NCBI GenBank assembly: GCA_002430125.1
Contig: DJBQ01000121.1
Location: forward strand, 1,422 to 8,421
Source: Rhodobacterales bacterium UBA5972
GTDB taxonomy: Bacteria > Pseudomonadota > Alphaproteobacteria > Rhodobacterales > Rhodobacteraceae
Length of the DNA stretch: 7,000 nucleotides
Reading direction: 5' to 3'
In this document: positions 1 to 5,383 of the stretch, one piece after another
Layout: the number at the start of each line of letters is the position of its first letter
Numbering within the stretch: position 1 is the first letter of the stretch
Notes under the pieces: generated by a model
What the model saw: only the letters and a program-made list of their open reading frames with translations
The model's database searches: none
Told to the model about the DNA's origin: nothing
Made by a program: the position numbers and the translations under genes

Positions 1-20
1 CCAGAGCCAGAGCCAGAGCC
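1..20 (+). repeat. Hexanucleotide tandem repeat CCAGAG x3
   Basis: Three perfect copies of CCAGAG plus a partial CC begin at the window edge. In the ftsY frame they encode a Pro-Glu repeat in the acidic linker, and the array may extend upstream of the window. Because the unit is six bases, copy-number change would keep the frame and only alter linker length. Confidence 0.8.
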
Positions 21-981
21 AATTACGGTTCCCGCTCCGACACCTCGCCCGCCAAGCACACCACAAACCGTGCCGGCAACTGCAAAACCCGTAAGTAAAC
101 CCGGCCTGTTGGGCCGCCTGCTTGGCCGTGATGCACCGCACAGTGTGGTCAAGCGAACACTTGACGACGCGATGCTGGAAAGCCTCGAAGAACTGCTGAT
201 CGCTGCTGACATGGGGGTTGATACCGCCCTGCGCGTCACGGCCAACATGGCCGAGGGCCGCTTTGGCAAGAAACTCGGGTCCGATGATATAAAGCGCCTG
301 CTCGCCGCCGAAATCACCCGCATAATGGAGCCGGTTGCCCGCCCGATGCCGCTTTATCCGAAAAAGCCGCAGGTGGTGTTGGTGGTCGGCGTCAACGGGT
401 CTGGCAAAACCACCACGATCGGTAAACTCGCCAGCCAGTTCCGTGCCGCAGGGAAAACCGTGGTTATCGCGGCTGGCGATACCTTTCGCGCCGCTGCCGT
501 TGAACAACTGCAAGTCTGGGGCGATCGCGCCGGTGTGCCGGTCCTGACCGCGCCGGAAGGCTCCGATCCCGCCAGCCTCGCCTTTGACGCGATGACCAAG
601 TGCGAACAGGACGGTGCTGATTTGTTGATGATCGATACCGCAGGCCGATTGCATAACCGTCAGGACCTGATGGAAGAACTCGCCAAGATCGTGCGCGTTA
701 TCCGCAAGAAAGACCCGACCGCGCCGCATAATACACTTCTGGTACTTGATGCAACCACCGGCCAAAACGCTTTACTCCAGGTCGAGATTTTCCAGAAAAT
801 CGCCGATGTCTCAGGCCTTGTGATGACCAAACTCGACGGAACCGCTCGGGGCGGCGTTCTGGTGGCGCTGGCCGATAAATTCGGCCTGCCGATCCACGCC
901 ATTGGGGTTGGCGAACAAATCGATGACCTGCAAGCCTTTGATCCAGAAGACTTCGCGCGAGCGCTGACTGGGCTGGAGTAA
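1..981 (+). CDS. ftsY: Signal recognition particle receptor FtsY (5'-partial)
   Basis: SRP-dependent targeting GTPase that docks ribosome-nascent chain-SRP complexes at the inner membrane through the SecYEG translocon. The frame is open from base 1, giving 326 in-window residues. The first ~30 are Pro/Glu-rich (PEPEPEP, then a Pro/Thr-rich stretch), as expected for the tail of the acidic, variable A domain. The four-helix N domain covers roughly residues 35-110 and the G domain the rest. Visible motifs are the P-loop GVNGSGKT (130-137), DTFRAAAVEQL (160-170), DTAGR (212-216), TKLDGTARGG (276-285) and the closing GVGEQIDDLQAFDPEDF (302-318). These are SRP-GTPase signatures, and the last motif favours FtsY over Ffh, as does the absence of an M domain. 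A GTG at 70 could serve as a start, but it lies inside the Pro-rich linker and would remove the A domain, so I read the gene as continuing upstream. The stop is TAA at 979. Confidence 0.96.
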   Translation, partial: PEPEPEPITVPAPTPRPPSTPQTVPATAKPVSKPGLLGRLLGRDAPHSVVKRTLDDAMLESLEELLIAADMGVDTALRVTANMAEGRFGKKLGSDDIKRLLAAEITRIMEPVARPMPLYPKKPQVVLVVGVNGSGKTTTIGKLASQFRAAGKTVVIAAGDTFRAAAVEQLQVWGDRAGVPVLTAPEGSDPASLAFDAMTKCEQDGADLLMIDTAGRLHNRQDLMEELAKIVRVIRKKDPTAPHNTLLVLDATTGQNALLQVEIFQKIADVSGLVMTKLDGTARGGVLVALADKFGLPIHAIGVGEQIDDLQAFDPEDFARALTGLE

Positions 982-1023
982 TGCTCAACCGACTATCATG
1001 GTTTCAAAAATACTCCTGGGGGT

Positions 1024-1065
1024 CCGGGGGTGGAACCCCCGGCCGGGGCGGCACAGCGAAGCTGT
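1024..1065. repeat. GC-rich double hairpin, REP-like intergenic element
   Basis: Two perfect inverted repeats sit side by side in the ftsY-transporter gap. The first is CCGGGGGT / ACCCCCGG (1024-1031 with 1035-1042, loop GGA, 8 bp). The second is ACAGC / GCTGT (1053-1057 with 1061-1065, loop GAA, 5 bp). No T-tract follows, so it is not a classical intrinsic terminator. From memory, very similar GC-rich palindromes recur between genes in Rhodobacteraceae genomes, which suggests a dispersed REP-like element; only one copy is seen here. It could also slow transcription leaving ftsY or protect its mRNA 3' end. Confidence 0.55.
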
Positions 1066-1072
1066 CGCAATC

Positions 1073-1972
1073 ATGACTGACTGGTTTCTGTCGCTCGAAG
1101 GCACGGATGCCGGGCACCGGTTGGCGCTGGCACTTGCTTTGCTGGCCGCAGTTCTGCACGCGGTTTTTGGTGCGATGCAAAAAGGCCGGCATGACCCGTG
1201 GATTACACGCGGCGCAATCGATCTTAGCTACGGCTTGATGGCGGTGCCGCTTGTGCTTTTTGTCGTGCCGTTCCCAAAGGCGCATATGTGGCCGCTCTTT
1301 GCGACCGCCGTTGTTATCCACATCGTCTATAAACTTTTGCAGGCCCGTGCCTACAGCCTTGGCGCCTATACCGTGGTTTATCCGGTTGTTCGCGGCACTG
1401 GCCCGCTGATCACAGTTTTGGCGGCTGGCATGGTGTTTCAGGAACACTATGCACCGCTGCAATGGCTGGGGTTTGCGGTGCTGGTCAGCGGCATCTTTGG
1501 CCTCGCACTTTATAATCTGGTGAAAACCAAAGTTGACCGAGGTATTTTGTATCACGCCCTGATCTTGGCTTTTCTGACCGGTATTCTGGTCGCTGGTTAC
1601 ACAACCTTTGATGCCTACGCCATTCGCGCCACGCGCGATCCTTTTACCTTTCTTGCGTGGTTTTTCATGTTCGACGGTATCGCCATTCCTATTCTGGTTC
1701 ACCGCCGTCTGCTGGCCCTGCCCAAAGGCGAGCGCGCGCCGCTGGTCTGGCGCGGTGTCATCGGCGGCGTCGTGGCCTATTTCAGCTTTGGGTCAATCAT
1801 GCTGGCCACACGGCTTGACAAAGTCGGCGAGGCGGCGGTTTTACGTGAGACCTCAACCTTATTTGCGCTTGTCATCGGGATCGTGTTCCTGAAAGAAACC
1901 GTCGGGCCGCGTCGTGCGGCTTTGATGGGATTGATCGCACTTGGCGCAGTTCTTGTGGAATTCGGCGGATGA
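1073..1972 (+). CDS. DMT superfamily (EamA-type) membrane transporter
   Basis: A 299-residue inner-membrane protein with about ten hydrophobic segments in two EamA-like halves, the usual size of the drug/metabolite transporter superfamily. The first half carries YPVVRGTGPL (103-112) and the second GEAAVLRETSTLFALVIG with FLKET (about 252-275); both are typical end-of-repeat EamA signatures. The substrate cannot be read from sequence; family members export amino acids, metabolites or drugs. The frame is open upstream to an ATG at 998, but that extension would translate the double hairpin into a Gly/Arg/Pro-rich stretch unlike any transporter N-terminus, so ATG 1073 (MTDWFLSLEG) is preferred even though no clear Shine-Dalgarno precedes it. 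It ends 18 bases before yciB in the same direction, so the two are probably co-transcribed. Confidence 0.85.
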   Translation: MTDWFLSLEGTDAGHRLALALALLAAVLHAVFGAMQKGRHDPWITRGAIDLSYGLMAVPLVLFVVPFPKAHMWPLFATAVVIHIVYKLLQARAYSLGAYTVVYPVVRGTGPLITVLAAGMVFQEHYAPLQWLGFAVLVSGIFGLALYNLVKTKVDRGILYHALILAFLTGILVAGYTTFDAYAIRATRDPFTFLAWFFMFDGIAIPILVHRRLLALPKGERAPLVWRGVIGGVVAYFSFGSIMLATRLDKVGEAAVLRETSTLFALVIGIVFLKETVGPRRAALMGLIALGAVLVEFGG

Positions 1973-1990
1973 AGCCGTTAAAGGAACAAA

Positions 1991-2599
1991 ATGACCGAAA
2001 AAAAACCCATCAGCACCGGATTGAAACTGGCCCTTGAGCTGGGCCCGGTGATCCTGTTTTTCTTTGGCTACTCAAAGATCAAGGATAAAACCTTCACGAT
2101 CCTTGGCACCGATTATCAGGGCTTTATCATCGCCACGACTGTGTTCATCCCGGTCATCCTGCTGGCCACCGGGTTTTTATGGTGGCGCACCGGCAAGCTG
2201 TCAAAAATGCAACTGATGACAGCGGTTCTGGTCGTGGTGTTTGGCGGCCTTGGCATCTGGTTTAATGACGAGCGGTTCTTCAAGATGAAGCCGACGATCC
2301 TTTATGCACTTTTCGCAGCGATCCTTGGATTTGGCTTATTGCGCGGCGAAAGTTACCTGCAATATGTGATGGACGGGGCAATGCCGCTGAAACGCGAAGG
2401 CTGGATGATTTTCACCCGTCGTATGGCCCTGTTTTTCGCAGGTCTTGCGATTGCAAACGAGGTCGTCTGGCGCACCATGTCAACCGATAGCTGGGTGACT
2501 TTCAAGACATTCGTTCTGACCGGGCTTTTGTTTGTCTTTATCATGTCGCAGATGAAACTGTTCACCCGGTTTGCCAAGGATGACTCTCATAAAGACTAA
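1991..2599 (+). CDS. yciB: Inner membrane septation protein YciB (IspZ)
   Basis: A 202-residue polytopic inner-membrane protein of the YciB/IspZ family, linked in enterobacteria to cell-envelope integrity and the elongation/division machinery. Predicted membrane segments lie near residues 12-30, 44-64, 75-91, 103-117, 145-160 and 172-190. The family signature FNDERFFKMKPTI is at 91-103 and NEVVWR at 156-161. The start is supported by AAAGGA (1980-1985) five bases before the ATG. It lies 18 bases after the transporter stop. The last 38 bases overlap, tail to tail, a small minus-strand ORF. No intrinsic terminator is visible after the stop. Confidence 0.93.
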   Translation: MTEKKPISTGLKLALELGPVILFFFGYSKIKDKTFTILGTDYQGFIIATTVFIPVILLATGFLWWRTGKLSKMQLMTAVLVVVFGGLGIWFNDERFFKMKPTILYALFAAILGFGLLRGESYLQYVMDGAMPLKREGWMIFTRRMALFFAGLAIANEVVWRTMSTDSWVTFKTFVLTGLLFVFIMSQMKLFTRFAKDDSHKD

Positions 2600-2711
2600 G
2601 CGCCGCCCGCAGTTGTGAATATCGTTCATTCGCCAAACCGGGCGTTGCGATCATCGCCATCAGCAGGCTTATTGGCACGAGTATCTTTGCCAGAGCTTTG
2701 AACAGTTTCAT
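2562..2711 (-). CDS. Small exported peptide, unrecognised (49 aa)
   Basis: I do not recognise this product. It is a 49-codon ORF reading ATG 2711 to TGA 2562. Three things support it as real. A strong Shine-Dalgarno, GGGAGG (2723-2718), lies six bases before the ATG. The N-terminus is a convincing signal peptide: MKLFKALAKI, a hydrophobic core LVPISLLMAMIA, and a likely cleavage after TPGLA (residue 27). It also shares a promoter-like element with the neighbouring regulator. The predicted mature part is only 22 residues, starting NERYSQLRAAL and ending SHPWQTG, with no Cys and no lipobox. Its 3' end overlaps yciB by 38 bases on the other strand, so its last 12 residues are read antisense to a conserved gene, which could mean it is recent or lengthened by chance. 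It could also be the remnant of a longer secreted protein. Confidence 0.6.
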   Translation of the reverse strand: MKLFKALAKILVPISLLMAMIATPGLANERYSQLRAALSLYESHPWQTG

Positions 2712-2744
2712 TGTCGTCCTCCCAAATTACGGCCCGAGGATCGG

Positions 2745-2778
2745 ACCATAACTGAATGGTGACAGCCAGATCAGATAT
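2745..2778 (-). promoter_or_regulatory. Candidate regulated promoter of the small exported ORF
   Basis: Read on the minus strand: ATATCTGATCTG (2778-2767), 16 bases, then TATGGT (2750-2745) as a possible -10. The same arrangement precedes the sensor-regulator gene. If TATGGT is the -10, transcription would start near 2738, leaving a leader of about 27 bases that contains the GGGAGG ribosome binding site. The conserved dodecamer would cover the -35 region, where an activator could replace a poor -35. Confidence 0.45.
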
Positions 2779-2828
2779 GTGCTACTCGGCCGACCATCTG
2801 GAAATCGGTCAAAGTACTGGGGTTTTCC

Positions 2829-4085
2829 CTAGGTTGCCATTGCGACCATCTGGCTTGACGTGCGTGCACCGAATTTTTTCAACAGGTTTGCGCGGTGAAA
2901 TTCCACGGCTTTCGGGCTGATCGACAACTTTCGGGCAATTTCCTTTGAGGACAACCCCTGTGCAATCAGATCGAATATCTCCTGCTCTCGGCGCGTCATC
3001 TGCACTGCCGAGTCTTTGCTGGATTGAGCAATGGCCAGGTCGGTCTCGGTTTCCATAATTGCTAATGCCAATGATGCTGTGCGCAAAGGAAATTTCTTGC
3101 GCAGCAAAATGGCTATTCCCCCGCCAAAAACGGACAGACCCAGCAGAACCAAGATTGTTAACTGGTAGGACTCAGGTTTGGGGGTATTCATGATATTAAT
3201 CCGGTTGCGATAGGCCAGAACAAGTTCCTCGACAGAACGGTTTGGAACCGGAGCAGTCCAAAGATCGACCATGCCACTTTCCTGAGCAAACAAGTTGCTG
3301 CGCGCCGTCAACAATGCCACGGCGACCCTGTCGCGCAGGTCCGGGTCAGTGGTATTGAATGCGGCAAAGGGCCATTCAGGGTAAAGCCTGGTGCTGGTCA
3401 TGTCAGGATGCGTGTAGTTCGCGGTGGCATTCAAGAACTCCAGATCGTCCGGGTTGATCAGGTGTTCCGCGGCCAGATCTTCAACCAATCCACTGCGCAC
3501 AATTCCGACATCAGCACGCCCATCCAGCACCATAGAAATAACCTGATCCATGGGGAAACCGACAAAATTCAACCGGATATCATCTGCAAACAGGTCTACT
3601 CCGACCTCTTGGAATTCCCGCCACGCCAACTGGAATCCGCCAAAAGCATTGCGGTCAACTGCTGCAACTGATTTGCCCCTAACGTCTTGTAGCAACAGAA
3701 TTCCAGAGCCTTTGCGGGTGACAATGGCACTGCCAAATGCGCTGGAATAGGTGCCGTCGGATTTCTGTTGCTGTCGCGACGCAATAATACTCATAAAGTA
3801 GTTTTGGTTCAGTTCGGAAAAATGCCCGGGATTCGTAACAATGAAATCGAGATCGCCGGCTTCGATCTTGGTTTTTGCCGAACTCAAGGTGACCGGGACA
3901 ATATCGAACTTCCAACCGGCAACTGTCCCATCAAGGTAATTTTTCAGTCCGAACCACTTTTGCTCAAGTCGCTCAGAGCCACGATAAGCTAATACGCCAA
4001 TGCGGGCGGTACCCTTTTGCGTTTCAGCAAATGCGGGCACCACAAGGATAATCCAGATAAGCAGTCCCGAAAACCAGCGCGCCAT
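2829..4085 (-). CDS. One-component membrane regulator: TtrS/PhnD-like sensor fused to LuxR HTH
   Basis: A 418-residue transmembrane transcription factor. In order: signal sequence 1-20 (MARWFSGLL, hydrophobic core, VVPAFA); a periplasmic PhnD-type substrate-binding domain at about 27-290, starting ARIGVLAYRGSE and containing DFIVTNPGHF, both like the sensor domain of tetrathionate kinase TtrS; a membrane helix at about 307-328 followed by RKK; a ~30-residue linker; and a C-terminal LuxR/GerE helix-turn-helix at 362-418 (MTRREQEIFDLIAQGLSSKEIARKLSISPKAVEFHR, split here by helices). No kinase or receiver domain is present, so ligand binding outside would have to act directly on DNA binding inside. 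The start at 4085 is chosen over the ATG at 4121 because AAGGGGG lies just ahead and the protein then begins with a clean signal peptide. It lies 72 bases after the glutathione transferase, in the same direction. The ligand is unknown. Confidence 0.85.
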   Translation of the reverse strand: MARWFSGLLIWIILVVPAFAETQKGTARIGVLAYRGSERLEQKWFGLKNYLDGTVAGWKFDIVPVTLSSAKTKIEAGDLDFIVTNPGHFSELNQNYFMSIIASRQQQKSDGTYSSAFGSAIVTRKGSGILLLQDVRGKSVAAVDRNAFGGFQLAWREFQEVGVDLFADDIRLNFVGFPMDQVISMVLDGRADVGIVRSGLVEDLAAEHLINPDDLEFLNATANYTHPDMTSTRLYPEWPFAAFNTTDPDLRDRVAVALLTARSNLFAQESGMVDLWTAPVPNRSVEELVLAYRNRINIMNTPKPESYQLTILVLLGLSVFGGGIAILLRKKFPLRTASLALAIMETETDLAIAQSSKDSAVQMTRREQEIFDLIAQGLSSKEIARKLSISPKAVEFHRANLLKKFGARTSSQMVAMAT

Positions 4086-4101
4086 TAGCCCCCTTACAAG
4101 A

Positions 4102-4134
4102 ACCATAGCAAAACGTCGCATTCAGATCAGATAT
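4102..4134 (-). promoter_or_regulatory. Candidate autoregulated promoter of the sensor-regulator
   Basis: On the minus strand: ATATCTGATCTG (4134-4123), 15 bases, then TATGGT (4107-4102). Past the dodecamer, further bases agree with the copy ahead of the small exported ORF (pattern NNTGNNAC). The dodecamer holds a tandem CAGAT CAGAT on the plus strand. A start near 4095 would leave a short leader of about ten bases with the AAGGGGG ribosome binding site. Confidence 0.45.
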
Positions 4135-4157
4135 TGCGTTACGAAGGTACGCGTTGC

Positions 4158-4865
4158 TCAGCGGGCTTTTTGACCGAAAAGAACTTTCTGCGCATCCTTG
4201 CTTTGGGTTGCCTGACGTAATTCCTTGGCCAATGCGCGGCCCGCAACTACGCCGGGGCGGGCGTAACAGCGATCAAGCCACGCGCTCATCTGCGGGAATT
4301 GGGCAAGATCCTGTTCCTGGCGCTCCCACAGGCAGGCCCAGGGCCAGATCGCCATATCGGCAATGGAAAAGAAATCGCCGGCCACAAAATCCCGATCCGC
4401 CAACCGGCGGTTTAATACGCCATAAAGCCGGTTCACCTCGTTGCGATACCGGTTTTTGGCGTAAGGAATGTCCTGTGGCGGCGTCATTGTCGGGGCATAA
4501 TGCAGGAAATGATGCGCTTGCCCGGCCATTGGCCCGAGTCCACCCATCTGCCACATCAGCCATTGATCAACCTCGATCCGGTCGCGGTCCGTTGTGCCGT
4601 AGAACTGGCCGGTTTTGCGTGCCAAGTATTGCAGGATCGCGCCTGATTCAAAAATCGAGATCGGCGCACCGTCTGGCCGATCATGATCGACAATCGCCGG
4701 CATCCGGTTATTTGGTGAAACCTTCAGGAATTCCGGTGCGAACTGTTCACCCGCACCGATATTAACCAGATGCAGGGTGTACGGCAGCCCCATTTCCTCG
4801 AGCGCGATCGAGATTTTCCAGCCGTTTGGCGTGGGCCAGAAATATAGGTCGATTGGTTTGGTCAT
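4158..4865 (-). CDS. yfcG: Glutathione transferase, YfcG-like (nu class)
   Basis: A 235-residue cytoplasmic glutathione-dependent enzyme. It follows E. coli YfcG along its whole length: an N-terminal thioredoxin fold with TPNG (12-15) in place of a catalytic Tyr/Cys, QFAPEFL (41-47), NNRMPAIVDHD (52-62, with the cis-Pro) and FESGAILQYL (72-81) for glutathione binding, then an all-helical domain with QWLMWQMGGLGPMAGQ (101-116) and SIADMAIWPW (167-176). YfcG-type proteins bind two glutathiones and reduce disulfides or organic peroxides rather than acting as classic conjugating transferases; the exact substrate here is unknown. The frame is open 23 codons further upstream, but ATG 4865 has GGAG (4875-4872) six bases before it and matches the family N-terminus. 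The downstream neighbour on this strand is the sensor-regulator. Confidence 0.88.
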   Translation of the reverse strand: MTKPIDLYFWPTPNGWKISIALEEMGLPYTLHLVNIGAGEQFAPEFLKVSPNNRMPAIVDHDRPDGAPISIFESGAILQYLARKTGQFYGTTDRDRIEVDQWLMWQMGGLGPMAGQAHHFLHYAPTMTPPQDIPYAKNRYRNEVNRLYGVLNRRLADRDFVAGDFFSIADMAIWPWACLWERQEQDLAQFPQMSAWLDRCYARPGVVAGRALAKELRQATQSKDAQKVLFGQKAR

Positions 4866-4942
4866 ATTGCGCTCCGGTTTTTGCAGCCGCAGTTTGCGCC
4901 TTTCAGAAGCAAGTGCAAGCCGCATCGCCGTCACAGAAATGT

Positions 4943-4972
4943 GTTGACCTCAACCATACTTCAGCCCCTAGC
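4943..4972 (+). promoter_or_regulatory. Inverted repeat and weak promoter between yfcG and the VOC relic
   Basis: GTTGACCTCAAC (4943-4954) is a perfect inverted repeat, GTTGA-CC-TCAAC. It overlaps TTGACC (4944-4949), which could serve as a -35; the -10 about 17 bases on (CCTAGC, 4967-4972) is poor. The site lies between the divergent yfcG and VOC relic, where a repressor or activator could act on both. No better minus-strand promoter for yfcG stands out in 4866-5007. Confidence 0.3.
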
Positions 4973-5007
4973 CTGGCGTGGGACGTTCACCAAAAAGGCC
5001 CGTATCA

Positions 5008-5227
5008 ATGTCACACCCCGCGATGCCCGTGCCAACCAGCATATATGAAACCCACCTGAGCGTCAGTGATCTTGACACTTCGATTGCCTTTTACCGCTAC
5101 ATCGTCGGTCTATTTTGCAGATCCTGAAGGTCATTCCATCGAATATATCGCGGTTCTGGATCAACCACCGGACGCGGGTTTCGGTGTGGCGTCCTGGTCT
5201 GACTGGTGCGCCCGGCAAATGGATTGA
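5008..5227 (+). pseudogene. VOC/glyoxalase-family relic with internal deletion and frameshift
   Basis: The first 39 codons (ATG 5008 to TGA 5125) read MSHPAMPVPTSIYETHLSVS then DLDTSIAFYRYIVGL, the start of a vicinal-oxygen-chelate domain (glyoxalase, bleomycin resistance or dioxygenase fold). From 5111, in another frame, the sequence reads YFADPEGHSIEYIAVL, then a tail with ASWSDW to TGA 5225; this is the C-terminal part of the same kind of protein, with the DPEGH..E segment that normally supplies a metal ligand. The junction is at about 5110-5111. From family length, roughly 70-80 codons are missing between these motifs, and the deletion also shifts frame. A functional product is very unlikely. 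AAAAAGG (4992-4998) ahead of the ATG looks like the old ribosome binding site. A sequencing or assembly error could mimic part of this, but hardly the loss of the whole middle. Confidence 0.85.
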
Positions 5228-5252
5228 CGACGCCCATTAAACCCCCTATTCC
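5224..5252 (+). promoter_or_regulatory. Candidate sigma-70 promoter of metZ
   Basis: TTGACG (5224-5229), a 17-base spacer, then TATTCC (5247-5252). The -35 overlaps the last codons and TGA of the VOC relic. The predicted start, near 5259, coincides with the first base of the SAM-II aptamer, which supports the call. Confidence 0.55.
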
Positions 5253-5258
5253 GGTGAC

Positions 5259-5311
5259 TGTGGCGATTTATACCGAATTGTGGGCCACGTTAAACAAATC
5301 CACTAAACAGG
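5259..5311 (+). promoter_or_regulatory. SAM-II riboswitch ahead of metZ
   Basis: This is an S-adenosylmethionine-sensing aptamer of the small H-type pseudoknot class known from alphaproteobacterial methionine genes. Stem P1 is GTGGC (5260-5264) with GCCAC (5284-5288), extended by a T-G pair at 5259/5289. The loop starts GATTTATACCGAATTG, close to the conserved GAUUUA..ACCG..AUUG of SAM-II. GATTT (5265-5269) pairs with AAATC (5296-5300) to form the pseudoknot. The 3' conserved segment is CACTAAACAGG (5301-5311), compared with GCUAAA..GGG in characterised members. SAM binding should lower metZ expression. An intrinsic terminator 10 bases downstream suggests control of transcription rather than translation. 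Confidence 0.88.
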
Positions 5312-5321
5312 TCGCGGACAG

Positions 5322-5355
5322 AAACCCCCGATCGCTTGCGGTACGGGTTTTTTTT
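5322..5355 (+). terminator. Intrinsic terminator in the metZ leader (likely attenuator)
   Basis: AAACCC (5322-5327) pairs with GGGTTT (5345-5350) and CCG (5328-5330) with CGG (5339-5341), with a TAC bulge at 5342-5344 and an eight-base loop. The T-run covers 5348-5355. It lies between the SAM-II aptamer and the metZ start, so it is best read as the expression platform. I could not find a convincing antiterminator pairing by eye. Confidence 0.7.
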
Positions 5356-5383
5356 ATGCGACTCGCATGAACGGAGTGATGCG

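Noticed and set aside
70..981. ftsY starting at the GTG at 70
   Set aside because: The frame is open to base 1 with a Pro/Glu-rich sequence typical of the FtsY A domain, and no ribosome binding site precedes the GTG.
998..1072. 25-codon N-terminal extension of the transporter from ATG 998
   Set aside because: It is translation of the GC-rich double hairpin and does not look like a transporter N-terminus.
1004..1702. 232-aa minus-strand ORF
   Set aside because: It is the antisense shadow of the transporter, highly basic and without recognisable domains or a ribosome binding site.
4086..4121. 12-codon longer start of the sensor-regulator at 4121
   Set aside because: No Shine-Dalgarno precedes it, it covers the candidate promoter, and the downstream ATG gives a textbook signal peptide with AAGGGGG ahead.
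4154..4765. 203-aa plus-strand ORF
   Set aside because: It is the antisense shadow of the YfcG-like gene, Arg/Pro/Ser-rich, with no family resemblance.
5248..5306. Short reading YSGDCGDLYRIVGHVKQIH that looked like a protein tail
   Set aside because: The bases are fully explained as the SAM-II aptamer, with P1 and the pseudoknot, and there is no start or upstream reading to match.
5336..5383. metZ extension from a TTG at 5336
   Set aside because: It would translate the terminator loop and T-run; ATG 5384 has CGGAG at good spacing and fits family length.
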